From Chryseobacterium gleum (lineage in GTDB: Bacteria; Bacteroidota; Bacteroidia; Flavobacteriales_D; Crocinitomicaceae): a stretch of 54,611 nt of DNA. Made by a program: the position numbers and the translations under genes. The notes beneath the pieces were generated by a model that was not told the origin of the DNA, did no database searches, and saw only the letters and a program-made list of their open reading frames with translations. The stretch covers positions 1 through 54,611 of the forward strand of contig CAMDGH010000006.1 of NCBI GenBank assembly GCA_945897755.1. Reading direction: 5' to 3'. This document shows positions 35,901-45,017 of the stretch, one piece after another. How positions within the stretch are numbered: the first letter of the stretch is position 1; every line of letters begins with the position of its first letter.

Positions 35901-37609
35901 AGGATGTTGAAGGTAAAATTACGGGGGACCTTCATCTTGGGGGTACTATTGCTAAACCAATTTTAGATGGGGAGGTAAATCTAAGAAAAGGGAGGGCTTT
36001 TGTAACTTATTTAGGAATAAACACCTTGTTTGAAGGTAAGATATTGGCAGAAAATAATCAGATACATGTCAATAATATTCCAGTGAAAGACGAAGAAGGT
36101 AATACCGGATCTTTAGTTGCTACTTTTTATCATCAAAATTTTAAAAATTGGTTATTTGATTTGAATTTTAATCTAACTAATGATATATGTTCTATTCCTG
36201 GTTATGTTTCTCCTTTAAACCGATTTTTAGTTCTTAATACTAATTTTAAAGAGGGTGATGTCTTCTATGGGAAAGGATATGCAACGGGTGATGTAAATAT
36301 CAATGGGACTTTTGATATGGTTGAAATTTCAGCCAATTTAGATTCAAAAACGGGATCTGCCATCAATTTCCCTATGTATGGAGCATCTTCTGTTGTCAAT
36401 GATGAATTTATAACTTTTAAGTCGAAAAAATCAAACGTAAGTACTGTGAAAACTAATTTTTTTAGTACTGGTTTAAAGCTTGATTTAAATTTTAAAGTTA
36501 CTCCATTAGCTAAAATTAGAATGATTTTTGATGAGCGATCTGGAAATGAAATTACGGCTTATGGTCAAGGTGATTTTAACATTAAACTTTCTAGTGATGA
36601 TGAGTTAACTATAAATGGTGTTTACGAGATAAAAAACAATAAAAATAATTTTAGTACTTATAACTTTGTTTTGGGTCCTGTGATGCAGCCTTTTATCATT
36701 GAAGAAAAAGGAACTGTAAGCTGGACTGGAGATCCATTTTCAGCAATACTTGATCTTACGTCTTATTATAAAGTTGCGACAAGTTTAAAAGATGTTATGC
36801 CAACAAGTGATTCAAAGTTGCAAAATACAACTTCATTACAAGACGTTAAATGTAATTTGAAGTTGTCAGAGTCCATTTTAAAACCGCGTATTAATTTTGA
36901 ATTGGAACTTTTGAAAGGAAACTCGGGTTTAATGGATGATGCAAAAGCTGCAATTTCAAGAATTAATTCAAATAAAGATGAGTTGAATAAACAATTCTTT
37001 TCGTTGTTGATTTGGAAAAAATTTCAACCATTACTTTCAAATACAAATTCTGTCGGTACAAATGCTGTTGCAGATTTGGTTTCATCTCAAATAAATAGTT
37101 TATTAGGTGATTTATCAAAAGATTATAAGTTGAATGTGACTTATAATGTAGCAAATAGTGGTGTTGTAACTTCAGATCAATCTCAATTGCAATCATCTAG
37201 TAAGATTGCTTTGGGTGTTTCTAAAAATTTATTTGATGGAAAGTTAATTGTCAATGGGCTAATTGGCCGTTCAACGATGTCAAATCAATCTAATCCGCAA
37301 AGCTTGTTAATTGGGAATTTGAATTTAGAATTTAAGATGAATGAAAAAGGTACTTTTAAAGTCCGGGGGTTTAATGAAACAAACGATATTATTACAACAA
37401 ATCAGCTACAGACACGAACCACACAGGGATTAGGGTTTAATTACCAGGAAGAATTCTCTACTTTAAATGAATTTGTCTTATTTCAGTCGTTTTTAGACGT
37501 TTTTAGGAAAAATAAAAATCGAAATATAAGTTTTCGAAAAAACACATCTAAACGATTAGTTCCAAAGGAAGTAGATTCAACAGATCAAATTCGTATTATT
37601 GGCTTGTAA
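32990..37609 (+). CDS. Translocation and assembly module TamB-like protein
   Basis: The 1539-residue protein has one N-terminal membrane anchor (about residues 20-36, WFLILFIFIAFAVRTSIVQ) and then a very long beta-rich region as in TamB/AsmA-type proteins, ending in the TamB C-terminal (DUF490) domain with typical segments such as GDLHLGGTIAKPILDGEVNL, ALDLTSYYKV-like ILDLTSYYKV and ISRINSNKDELNKQ. TamB bridges the inner and outer membranes and is thought to move phospholipids or assist barrel insertion. The start is TTG at 32990; no ATG occurs in the first 40 codons. Its biotin carboxylase neighbour follows after 10 bases. Confidence 0.85.
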   Translation: MNLASKVLKFIGKFSGASIEWFLILFIFIAFAVRTSIVQTFLAKKATAYFSKELNTDFHIERVSIVFFNRVILDGLQIQDRNKKNIAHVKSIYLKFSSLYQFKKQINIERLELKNGQFELYQEKISGRFNYDFITDYFSPKTKSKKSVRFKIKEIALINIDAKYDDYREKEINDEIDYSHIHLKKLYLFANKLSLNQGVIKAKINHLSLNEKCGLVIHRFSCYSKVSSKGIFTKDLKFKTNQSDVFLPKFAMSFNQWSDFEYFDDKVFFDAVLNKSVVSMRDIQYFTSELAGMNQLCEVEASYVTDCLKKMNIQDLVLRFGKESVIKADLILPDFRYLNNLAYKESIDFIHVSTRDIETFQFPLISEIAPIQLIDFIDRLDYFEGVSLAIKGTNQHCKITSENVSTSKGSVSFPNGIWVDYVQHSNSYLFKSTSNTTDLVFKSIDVGGIIKDESFGKTDASLSIKGEFDFSDKFELHSISGNLNRFEYNNYTYDKFVLNEVSYQNDAVSGRIEVDDPNVNLVYEGAMDFNGGISLDFKTEINLFDLQATHFLTETSTDFSGVLDIKLVGQHIEDCQGTASLSNVVFNQTEKRIVIPFINVELERLNNIDRLTLESSVCDLSLEGSLNMKTLFPEINNKLSLVLPIFIQPVLIPTSSLRNNWDFVIESKDANELIHLFAPDLSIAKGSTLIGQYGSELLKFKLRSSRVKYDKLVFHDLYSNNILSAKELETNIDLKSVFLSDSSYISNVTFQVKGRDNLLNSTLNWYNKENFSQLEWNTLFKDKDKIDFNFLSSFVSFDKLKWQLNDQAIIRYESNKIHFFNVGFSHLNQSLDIEGVLSESRSDLAKINIKELAIENLNGVFNFPIRYKGILSAEANLSSPFHNPFFKVNSLIKDLYLDRENFGDVVLNGEWENELKSFSMSGKVAYQKIPSLNFQGRYFTQKENNNLGIDLSFNETDIQFVNAFIDPEILKDVEGKITGDLHLGGTIAKPILDGEVNLRKGRAFVTYLGINTLFEGKILAENNQIHVNNIPVKDEEGNTGSLVATFYHQNFKNWLFDLNFNLTNDICSIPGYVSPLNRFLVLNTNFKEGDVFYGKGYATGDVNINGTFDMVEISANLDSKTGSAINFPMYGASSVVNDEFITFKSKKSNVSTVKTNFFSTGLKLDLNFKVTPLAKIRMIFDERSGNEITAYGQGDFNIKLSSDDELTINGVYEIKNNKNNFSTYNFVLGPVMQPFIIEEKGTVSWTGDPFSAILDLTSYYKVATSLKDVMPTSDSKLQNTTSLQDVKCNLKLSESILKPRINFELELLKGNSGLMDDAKAAISRINSNKDELNKQFFSLLIWKKFQPLLSNTNSVGTNAVADLVSSQINSLLGDLSKDYKLNVTYNVANSGVVTSDQSQLQSSSKIALGVSKNLFDGKLIVNGLIGRSTMSNQSNPQSLLIGNLNLEFKMNEKGTFKVRGFNETNDIITTNQLQTRTTQGLGFNYQEEFSTLNEFVLFQSFLDVFRKNKNRNISFRKNTSKRLVPKEVDSTDQIRIIGL
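33003..33010 (-). promoter_or_regulatory. Possible tsaD minus-7 box, inside the TamB-like gene
   Basis: On the minus strand TACCTTTG fits TAnnTTTG and is 19 bases upstream of the tsaD TTG start. It lies inside codons 5-7 of the divergent gene. Confidence 0.35.
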
Positions 37610-37619
37610 AGTAAAGGTT

Positions 37620-39101
37620 ATGAATAAAGTGTTAATTGCAAATAGGGGAGAGATTGCTCGGAGGGTTATTAAAACACTTCGTTTAATGGGAATTAAGAGT
37701 GTTGCTGTTTATTCCGATGCTGATGCTAACAGTCCTCATGTTTTTGAAGCAGATGAAGCTGTTTATCTTGGTGAATCTCCTTCGATTAAAAGTTATTTAA
37801 ATCAAAAGTGTATACTTGATCACTGTAAGGATTTAGGGGTTGATGCAATTCATCCAGGATATGGTTTTTTGTCGGAAAATGCTGTCTTTGCTAAATCCGT
37901 AATGGATGCGGGGATAATATTTATAGGTCCCTCTGTTCACGCAATGGATGTGATGGGGGATAAGTTAAAGGCGAAGCAGGCTGTTAAAAAGTTTGGAGTT
38001 CCTCTTGTGCCTGGAGTGGATAAGCCTGTAGTTAATGCTGCTGATGCAAAATTGATTGCTGAAAAAATAGGATATCCAATTTTAATTAAAGCTTCTGCTG
38101 GTGGAGGAGGAAAAGGGATGCGCTTGGTTGATTCAGCTAATGAGCTAGATCTTCAGATGAGGATGGCGCAAAGTGAGGCAAGGTCTTCTTTTGGAAACGA
38201 TGAGGTGTTTGTGGAGAAATTTGTCTCTAAGCCGCGTCATATTGAAATTCAGGTTTTTGGAGATTCGCAAGGTAATTATGTGTATTTATTTGAACGTGAA
38301 TGTAGTATTCAACGTCGACATCAAAAGGTTGTTGAGGAGGCTCCTAGTGTTCTGTTAACTCCAGAACTAAGAGCTAAAATGGGAAATGCTGCAATTTTGG
38401 TCTGTAAAGCATGCGCTTATGTAGGTGCTGGAACTGTTGAGTTTTTATTGGATGCTGATTTAAATTTTTATTTCTTAGAAATGAATACGCGCTTACAGGT
38501 GGAGCATCCTGTTACGGAAGAGATTACGGGATTGGATTTAGTGGAGTGGCAAATAAGAGTTGCTAGGGGGGAGCGTTTGCCTAAATTGCAACATGAGGTA
38601 CAAATGAAAGGTCATTCTATTGAAATCAGAGTCTATGCGGAAGATACATTTGCAAATTTCTCTCCTAGTATTGGTAGTTTGAGTCGTTATAGAACTCCTT
38701 CTGGAAAATTTATTCGCGTCGATGATTCTTTTATTGAAGGTATGGAGATTCCTATTTTTTATGATCCTATGATTTCTAAATTAATTGTATGGGGAGAAAA
38801 TAGAGAGGAAGCAGTGGAGCGGATGATTGAAGCAATAAAGGATTATCAAATTTCTGGTGTTCGAACTAATTTAGATTTTTGCACCTTTGTTTTAAAACAT
38901 AATGCATTCCGATCTGGAGATTTTGATACAAATTTTGTAAAACATTATTTTGAAGATCCAATGGTTGTAAATGATGCAATGCCAGATGAAGCTATTGCAA
39001 TAGAGCATTGTTTTGAACAATTATGGAATGATATTAAGTCCAAAAAAGAAAAAGAATTTGTTTCCCGTCCAATTCATGGAGCTTGGAAGTTAAGGCATTA
39101 A
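37620..39101 (+). CDS. accC: Biotin carboxylase subunit of acyl-CoA carboxylase
   Basis: The 493-residue protein begins KVLIANRGEIARRVIKTLR, followed by SYLNQKCILDHCKDLGVDAIHPGYGFLSE split by a few residues, the ATP-grasp loop GGGGKGMR, ECSIQRRHQKVVEEAPS and FLEMNTRLQVEHPVTE, a full biotin carboxylase. I chose ATG 37620 because the upstream in-frame TTG at 37599 lies inside the TamB-like gene. There is no C-terminal biotinyl domain, so a separate carrier protein is needed. It carboxylates biotin with bicarbonate and ATP. Whether the complex uses acetyl-, propionyl- or another acyl-CoA is not decidable here. Its stop overlaps that of a minus-strand gene by 4 bases. Confidence 0.9.
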   Translation: MNKVLIANRGEIARRVIKTLRLMGIKSVAVYSDADANSPHVFEADEAVYLGESPSIKSYLNQKCILDHCKDLGVDAIHPGYGFLSENAVFAKSVMDAGIIFIGPSVHAMDVMGDKLKAKQAVKKFGVPLVPGVDKPVVNAADAKLIAEKIGYPILIKASAGGGGKGMRLVDSANELDLQMRMAQSEARSSFGNDEVFVEKFVSKPRHIEIQVFGDSQGNYVYLFERECSIQRRHQKVVEEAPSVLLTPELRAKMGNAAILVCKACAYVGAGTVEFLLDADLNFYFLEMNTRLQVEHPVTEEITGLDLVEWQIRVARGERLPKLQHEVQMKGHSIEIRVYAEDTFANFSPSIGSLSRYRTPSGKFIRVDDSFIEGMEIPIFYDPMISKLIVWGENREEAVERMIEAIKDYQISGVRTNLDFCTFVLKHNAFRSGDFDTNFVKHYFEDPMVVNDAMPDEAIAIEHCFEQLWNDIKSKKEKEFVSRPIHGAWKLRH

Positions 39102-39673
39102 CTATTGAATGTAAGGTAAGTCATAAACCATTCAAAAGAGAGTAGGAGTTGTAGTATGGATATGGCTTTAATTGTGTTTGGTGTATCACTTTTTTCTTTA
39201 TTTATTTGGTGAAGTGAAATACCACAGAGAAATGATGCAATACTCAGCAAAATAATCTGATTGAAAATCAATCCAAATAAAATTAAAACAGCAAATAAAA
39301 TGGGTATTAATCGATGTGCTTTTGATTGATTGAGAGTGTATATTGAAGATATTAATAAGATAAGGTTAAAAAAGAAGAAGCAAAAGTCAGTAATCATCAT
39401 TTTTGAAAAAAACTCCATCTGTTCGTAAGATAATATACTAGACCAATATCCTTCGTTTGATAAAAAAAACAAAATTGCACAAATCCCAATAGAGATAGAT
39501 ATCTTTTTGTGGGACTTAAAAAGTAAAATACTAGAAATAATTCCGTTGAAAGCAAAAGTGATTTCGTTAAAAGGAAATGGATATAAAATAGTCCTGTGTT
39601 GAATTATTCCAATCAATGTATATAAAAATAGCGTTGTAAACGATAATGTTACCGTTTTTTCGAGCAATTTCAT
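39098..39673 (-). CDS. Hypothetical membrane protein (about 6 TM)
   Basis: The 191-residue protein is mostly hydrophobic, with about six predicted membrane segments and short loops, and no motif I recognise. It starts within the stop of map (ATGA overlap), so it is translated together with map, and ends overlapping the stop of the convergent biotin carboxylase gene by 4 bases. I cannot assign a family. Confidence 0.65.
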   Translation of the reverse strand: MKLLEKTVTLSFTTLFLYTLIGIIQHRTILYPFPFNEITFAFNGIISSILLFKSHKKISISIGICAILFFLSNEGYWSSILSYEQMEFFSKMMITDFCFFFFNLILLISSIYTLNQSKAHRLIPILFAVLILFGLIFNQIILLSIASFLCGISLHQINKEKSDTPNTIKAISILQLLLSFEWFMTYLTFNS

Positions 39674-40473
39674 TTGTTCTTTTTAGCGAGTGCTTCTTCG
39701 ATATAAAAGAAAGTCGATAATACCTCAGGATTTCCATTTACAACTGCGACGTCATGCTCAAAATGGGCACTTGGTTTTCCGTCATAGGTTATGATTGTCC
39801 AATTGTCATCTGCTTGAATAACTCGTTCTGTACCCATGTTAATCATCGGTTCTATTGCGATTGTAAGCCCTTCTAGTATTTGTTTACCAGTACCTCTTCT
39901 CCCGTAGTTCGGTACTTGAGGTTCTTCGTGCATAGATCTACCTAATCCGTGTCCAACTAAGTCTCTTACAACACCGTATCCGTTTTTTTCAGCGTGTTGT
40001 TGGATGTGAAATCCAATGTCTCCAATGCGATTTCCTACTTTTGTTTGTTCAATACCAATTTGCAAACATTCTTTGGTAACATGTAACAACTTTTTTATTT
40101 CAGGGCTCACTTCCCCGACTTCAAAAGTGTATGCGTGGTCACCGTAATATCCTTCGAAATGTGACCCACAATCAATTGAGACAATATCACCCTCTTTTAA
40201 AGGTGTGTTTGTTGGTATTCCATGAACTACTTGCTCATTTATTGATACACAAAGTGTATTTGGAAAATCATACAAGCCAAGAAAACCAGGAATTGCATGT
40301 TGAGATCGAATGTATTCTTCTGCAATTTTATCTAGATAGAGTGGTGTGATTCCAGGTTTAATTTCAGCAGCAAGTAACCCGAGTGTTCTACTCACAATTT
40401 GAGCAGCTTCTCGCATAATTTCAATTTCTGCAGGAGTTTTATAAAATATCTGGTTTCGGTTAAAGATTCCCAA
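39670..40473 (-). CDS. map: Type I methionine aminopeptidase
   Basis: The 267-residue protein has the pita-bread fold metal ligands: Asp in SIDCGSHFEGYYGDHAYTF (both aspartates), His in GHGLGRSMHEEPQVPNYG, Glu in AIEPMIN and the final Glu in HFEHDVAVVNG. The family's EEYIRSQHAIPGFLGLY region is also present. It removes the N-terminal methionine from new proteins. It is the start of a unit with the membrane protein gene, and a terminator separates it from sucC. Confidence 0.95.
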   Translation of the reverse strand: MGIFNRNQIFYKTPAEIEIMREAAQIVSRTLGLLAAEIKPGITPLYLDKIAEEYIRSQHAIPGFLGLYDFPNTLCVSINEQVVHGIPTNTPLKEGDIVSIDCGSHFEGYYGDHAYTFEVGEVSPEIKKLLHVTKECLQIGIEQTKVGNRIGDIGFHIQQHAEKNGYGVVRDLVGHGLGRSMHEEPQVPNYGRRGTGKQILEGLTIAIEPMINMGTERVIQADDNWTIITYDGKPSAHFEHDVAVVNGNPEVLSTFFYIEEALAKKNK

Positions 40474-40504
40474 AATAGTTGTGTTATGGTGTTAGTATTG
40501 AATG

Positions 40505-40536
40505 AAAAAGCCGAATCGTTAACGATTCAGCTTTTT
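40505..40536 (-). terminator. Terminator between sucC and map
   Basis: AAAAAGC (40505-40511) pairs with GCTTTTT (40530-40536), and after one mismatch GAATCG pairs with CGATTC around a TTAA loop. Read on the minus strand, the stem ends in TTTTT, 20 bases after the sucC stop. Confidence 0.75.
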
Positions 40537-40555
40537 TATGAGGATTGACTTAAGG

Positions 40556-41767
40556 TTATGCTAAGACCGCTTTTACTTTGTCTGCCGCTTCTTGAAGTAA
40601 TACTGCAGAGTGGACATTTAAACCAGACTCGTCGATAAGTTTTTTTGCTTCAACTGCATTTGTTCCTTGCAGTCTAACAATAATAGGAACTGGAATTGAT
40701 CCCATGTTCTTGTAAGCATCTACAACTCCTTGTGCTACTCGGTCGCAACGAACAATTCCTCCAAATATATTAATAAGAATTGCTTTTACGTTTGTATCTT
40801 TAAGAATGATATGGAAAGCTTTTTCTACACGCTCTGCGTTTGCTGTTCCTCCAACGTCTAAGAAATTTGCAGGGTTACCTCCTGATAATTTAATAATATC
40901 CATTGTCGCCATCGCAAGGCCAGCTCCATTTACCATACATGCAACGTTTCCGTCAAGTTTAACGAAGTTCAATCCTGCAGCATCTGCTTCAACTTCTGTT
41001 GGGTCTTCCTCTGTAAGATCGCGCATGGCTGCGTACTCAGGGTGTCTAAATAATGCGTTAGCATCTAAAGAAACTTTTGCATCTACAGCGATGATTTTAT
41101 TGTCTGATGTTTTTAATACAGGATTAATTTCAAACATAGAGGCATCACATCCTTCATAAGCTGCATACAAAGAACTTATAAATTTAGTCATTTGTTTAAA
41201 TGCTTCACCAGATAAACCTAAGTTAAATGCAATTTTTCTTGTTTGAAAACCTTGAATGCCTACACGAGGATCAATTTCTTCTTTAAAAATTAAATGGGGT
41301 GTATTCTCGGAAACAGACTCAATATCCATTCCACCTTCTGTAGAATAAATAATTACGTTTTTTCCCTTTTCACGGTCTAATAAAACAGACATGTAAAATT
41401 CAGAAATTTCTGATTCACCTGGGTAATATACGTCCTCTGCCAACAATACTTTTGAAACTAATTTCCCTTTACCATTAGTTTGAGCTGTTTCTAAATGTCC
41501 TCCGAGTATCCCTTTCACTTTTTCTTCAACATGAGACAAGCCTTTAGCGATTACAACACCGTGAGATCCTGTTTCGGCTACAACTCCTTTGCCTCTTCCT
41601 CCTGCGTGGATCTGAGCTTTTACCACGTACCATTCAGTACCTGTATCTAACGTTAATTTTTTTGCTGCATCAACTGCATCGCTTACGTTTTCTACTACAA
41701 CCCCGCGTTGTATAGCTACTCCGTACTTTATAAGTATCGATTTTCCTTGGTATTCGTGTAAGTTCAT
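40556..41767 (-). CDS. sucC: Succinyl-CoA ligase (ADP-forming), beta subunit
   Basis: The 403-residue protein has an N-terminal ATP-grasp domain (NLHEYQGKSILIKYGV, QIHAGGRGKGVV) and a C-terminal CoA-ligase domain with FLDVGGTANAERV, LINIFGGIVRCDRVAQG and IIVRLQGTNAVEAKKLI. It makes ATP and succinate from succinyl-CoA in the citric acid cycle together with SucD, which is not in the window. It is transcribed alone, with a terminator at its end. Confidence 0.96.
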   Translation of the reverse strand: MNLHEYQGKSILIKYGVAIQRGVVVENVSDAVDAAKKLTLDTGTEWYVVKAQIHAGGRGKGVVAETGSHGVVIAKGLSHVEEKVKGILGGHLETAQTNGKGKLVSKVLLAEDVYYPGESEISEFYMSVLLDREKGKNVIIYSTEGGMDIESVSENTPHLIFKEEIDPRVGIQGFQTRKIAFNLGLSGEAFKQMTKFISSLYAAYEGCDASMFEINPVLKTSDNKIIAVDAKVSLDANALFRHPEYAAMRDLTEEDPTEVEADAAGLNFVKLDGNVACMVNGAGLAMATMDIIKLSGGNPANFLDVGGTANAERVEKAFHIILKDTNVKAILINIFGGIVRCDRVAQGVVDAYKNMGSIPVPIIVRLQGTNAVEAKKLIDESGLNVHSAVLLQEAADKVKAVLA

Positions 41768-41877
41768 AGTATTATTTTTGCTTTGTAAAGTTAGTGTTTT
41801 ATGATTGTATATTTATGTTTTTATAGAATTTATTTGATTAATCTTGGCTGGTATATCTGAGGTATATGTGTTTGTAT

Positions 41878-43065
41878 TTATTTCAAACCTTTTATTTTTT
41901 TTATTAATTCGCTTGTTTCATCTATATTCTCACCATTTCTTCTCCCTATTTCTAATGCTTTTTCAGCAATTTCAAGTGCTTCTTGTTTTTTTGCCAACTT
42001 AAACAATAATGAAGCATAGGTGTCCAACTCTGCATAACTAATTTTATCATTTCCTAAACAGATTTTTTTCATTAATTCGGATGCTTTTAAGATGGTTTTT
42101 TCATCTGATATTTTCTCGAATATCATCCATGAATAAGTGTTGTAGTCTTGTTTTAACAAATGTTTTTCAGCTCCTTGGATAAAATGTGTTCCGAATTGCG
42201 TTAATTCATTTTTCTTAAGTGAATACTCTATCTCTGTGTAAAATGAGATTTGATCTTTTAATAGATTTGAAGATAATTTAATCGAATTTAGGTATTTGGT
42301 AAATGTATCTTCGTTGAATGATTTAGAATTAAGGAGTTTTTTTGTAGTGGCTGAATATGTTCTTATGATTTTTTCTGAAACAATATCTATTCCATACAAA
42401 GATTGAAACGTATTTAGATTGCTTATCAAGTATTTGAAAGCAAGAGAGTTAATACTTTTAACATGCGCCTGAATGAGTGACCAATTTTCCGGAGAGCTCA
42501 ATAATGAAGGGGTTTGAGATGTAAAGTATATGTTGGCTATTTCATCTGTAGGTAAACAGGTAGACGATAAATAGGTTAAGTATTTTTTTAAAAATTCTGG
42601 GTTGTTTTGATTTTCATTGTATTTTGAAGTGAAAAATTGAATATTTTCTGAATCTATAAGGGTGTTTTGTGATAGAGCTATCATTTCCTTAGCTGATCTT
42701 GGAGCACCTGCAGTTCGGTGAACTACTTTCCCGTCACCGTCAATGAAAAGTAAATTTGGATAACAGAAAACACTGTATTTTTTTGCTAGTTCTGGGCCTT
42801 CGCCTTTTTCCATATCTATTTTTGCGTTAATATAATTTTTATTGAAATAGGTTGCGACAGTGTCATTTGTGAATATGTTTTTAGATAGCCATTTACATGG
42901 TCCGCACCAACTTGTATATGCGTCTAAGAATATTAGCTTGTTCTCTTTTTTAGCTTTTAATTTGATTTCTTCGAAAGAAAAGTTCTCAAATGAAATCGAA
43001 GTGTTTTGTGCTGTTGTTGAAAAGGTAAATAAAAGAAATAAAAGATTTAAAAGTGATTTTTTCAT
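41878..43065 (-). CDS. Secreted thioredoxin-fold protein with helical C-terminal part
   Basis: The 395-residue protein has a signal peptide (residues 1-20) and a thioredoxin domain (about 25-140) with FLDAYTSWCGPCKWL, so the active-site cysteines are Cys54 and Cys57, and a cis-Pro region CYPNLLFIDGDGKVV. The remaining 250 residues are helical with a repeat-like, TPR-type end (YASLLFKLAKKQEALEIAEKAL). It is probably a periplasmic thiol oxidoreductase. The partner is unknown. Confidence 0.8.
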   Translation of the reverse strand: MKKSLLNLLFLLFTFSTTAQNTSISFENFSFEEIKLKAKKENKLIFLDAYTSWCGPCKWLSKNIFTNDTVATYFNKNYINAKIDMEKGEGPELAKKYSVFCYPNLLFIDGDGKVVHRTAGAPRSAKEMIALSQNTLIDSENIQFFTSKYNENQNNPEFLKKYLTYLSSTCLPTDEIANIYFTSQTPSLLSSPENWSLIQAHVKSINSLAFKYLISNLNTFQSLYGIDIVSEKIIRTYSATTKKLLNSKSFNEDTFTKYLNSIKLSSNLLKDQISFYTEIEYSLKKNELTQFGTHFIQGAEKHLLKQDYNTYSWMIFEKISDEKTILKASELMKKICLGNDKISYAELDTYASLLFKLAKKQEALEIAEKALEIGRRNGENIDETSELIKKIKGLK

Positions 43066-43143
43066 AGGGTGATTAATATTAGTTCGCTGTAAAATTAAGT
43101 AAAAAAGACAAGTGAGAAAGCGCTATGTTTAAGTGAGATGGAT

Positions 43144-44991
43144 TTAAGTGTGTTTTAGCATAAAATGCTTCTCTAGTATTTCCTGTGTTGTTAAAGGGTA
43201 ATTTTTGTAAATACCTGAATAAATTCTGTTTGCATCAGTTGTTAAGTTGTATTTGTTTAAAATTGAATAAAATTGAATGAGGATGTTTATTGACGTGTTT
43301 TTTCGAAGGAGATTTTCAATCGTTGGAATAGTGCTAAGGTTTCCAGATGCAAGACAAATGGTGGACCAACGAAGTTGTAGTACAATGTCTTTATGTGTTG
43401 ATAATTGAAGATGCATATTCAGAAATTCAATTTTTTTATCGTCTAGCTTAGTTGGAAGTAGGTGAAGTAATAGTGCGATTTCGTTTTCCTTTAACTGCTT
43501 CAGTTTATGGATTAATTTCAGGTTTGATCGTTTTGATTGTTTTTTTAGGAGTAGTTGACTTGTAATTAATCTAAGGGTGTTTGTGCTTTCCTGTTGTTTT
43601 GTGTTTTTGATGAAATAACGTGTTTTATTATTGATTGGCTGAATTAGATGATCTAGTTTTTTATTTTTTATAAATAGATAAAGTTCTTTCTCGAAGTCTG
43701 TGGTGGTGAATTGAGTTTTGTTAAAGTAATGATTTTTCATAAAATGAATAGTGCTTTCTGTTTCGCAAATAGAAGTAAGATCATTTATCAATGCATACTG
43801 GGTAGAAAAATCTCCTTGCCTAATTTCAGTGTATGTTTGGTTTGTGGTTGTAGAATCATAGTCGGAAAAAGGGATGTAATAGCTAGGATTAAGTGATTTT
43901 GAATGGTAATAGGTGAGTAGTTGGTCTGTTGTTAAAGTATTGGTCTGTTCGATTGTGAAGTGTGTTATTCCGGTATGAATTCCAGCCATGTATGCTTGTG
44001 TTAGTGGTTTGCTCGAAAAGGGAGAATTTAAATTCAGTAACTCTCTTGTTATTAGTAGTTTAGATAGTTGGTTGTTGTTTATGATTTGTTTGTTAATGCA
44101 TGTTGTATTATTAAATTTAATGATGTCGAATGGATACCATGCGGGAAGTAAGAGTATGTGAGTGTTTAGTTTATTTATTGCCAATTCTTCTTGAAGTTTA
44201 GTGAATGTGTTGATTGCATTTAAGCAATTTTTTTTGTCTATGGAGCTAAATCGATCATAAATTAGGTCTGATTTTGAAGTTAATTGTAATTTTTTAAAGG
44301 AGCCAACCAATAATCCGATTTGATCATTTTTAATTGGATTAATTGATTCGAATTCGATTGTAGATTCTTGTTTGTTATCTTTTTTCTGGTCTAATCCAGT
44401 TATGAAAGTTGCTGCTTTGTCTGATTTAATTGAGTATGAAAGTTTCTGTTGATGTGAAAGTATGTCTTGTGTTGGTATCCAGTTTCTTACGAATTTTTTT
44501 CCAGGTTCGATTAAAAGTGTGTTTTTTGTTTTGCTTGAATCTGTGTTTATCCAGTTGAGTGATTTGTTTTCTGGCGATGTTTGGTAATAGATGTTAACTT
44601 GATTGTGGTTTTTTGATAGGTGAATGGTTAGAGGTGCTCCTAGTGTACTGTCTTCGATGCCAAGTGTGTAATCTGTAGATGTTTCCTTTCCTTTTAAGCC
44701 TAAAGTTACTTTCTGGATTTGAAGTGATCGAGTGTCTAAAATGAGAAGTGAGTCGGTGCTTTTTCTTTTTATAGTGTGTCTTGCAATTCCGTATATCGTA
44801 GCGTTTTCAAAGTGAATATCGAGCTCTACATGGAGATTTGTTGAAATCACTTTTTTATAGTTCGAAAAGCTTTTGTTGTCTTGATGAATTTCCAGCGGGA
44901 TAGGTGATTCTTTTTTATTATTTGCTGTGCATTGAAGCATTATCAGCGAAGCAAATAAGATGATTGAGGTATGTAAATATTTTATTGTCAA
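43144..44991 (-). CDS. M1 (leukotriene A4 hydrolase-like) peptidase homologue, catalytic motifs lost; lipoprotein
   Basis: The 615-residue lipoprotein (lipobox SLIMLQC, Cys21) follows the leukotriene A4 hydrolase type of M1 peptidase. Its N-terminal domain has LLILDTRSLQIQKV, LGAPLTIHLS, VNIYYQTSPENKSLNWI, EPGKKFVRNWIPTQDILS; the C-terminal part ends in the helical repeat domain (IVLQLRWSTICLASGNLS). But the catalytic motifs are absent. The GGMEN position reads DIIKF (about 289-293), the HExxH position reads R316-E-L-L-N320, and the second zinc Glu is Gly337. So it is probably a non-catalytic relative, with an intact reading frame. It precedes no other gene of known role; tcdA lies 26 bases upstream. 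Confidence 0.72.
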   Translation of the reverse strand: MTIKYLHTSIILFASLIMLQCTANNKKESPIPLEIHQDNKSFSNYKKVISTNLHVELDIHFENATIYGIARHTIKRKSTDSLLILDTRSLQIQKVTLGLKGKETSTDYTLGIEDSTLGAPLTIHLSKNHNQVNIYYQTSPENKSLNWINTDSSKTKNTLLIEPGKKFVRNWIPTQDILSHQQKLSYSIKSDKAATFITGLDQKKDNKQESTIEFESINPIKNDQIGLLVGSFKKLQLTSKSDLIYDRFSSIDKKNCLNAINTFTKLQEELAINKLNTHILLLPAWYPFDIIKFNNTTCINKQIINNNQLSKLLITRELLNLNSPFSSKPLTQAYMAGIHTGITHFTIEQTNTLTTDQLLTYYHSKSLNPSYYIPFSDYDSTTTNQTYTEIRQGDFSTQYALINDLTSICETESTIHFMKNHYFNKTQFTTTDFEKELYLFIKNKKLDHLIQPINNKTRYFIKNTKQQESTNTLRLITSQLLLKKQSKRSNLKLIHKLKQLKENEIALLLHLLPTKLDDKKIEFLNMHLQLSTHKDIVLQLRWSTICLASGNLSTIPTIENLLRKNTSINILIQFYSILNKYNLTTDANRIYSGIYKNYPLTTQEILEKHFMLKHT

Positions 44992-45017
44992 TTTTTTATA
45001 TAAATTATTAAATTAGT

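Noticed and set aside
43144-44991. M1-peptidase homologue as a pseudogene
   Set aside because: The frame is open over the full length, with a lipoprotein signal and both flanking domains; loss of catalytic residues alone does not make it a pseudogene.
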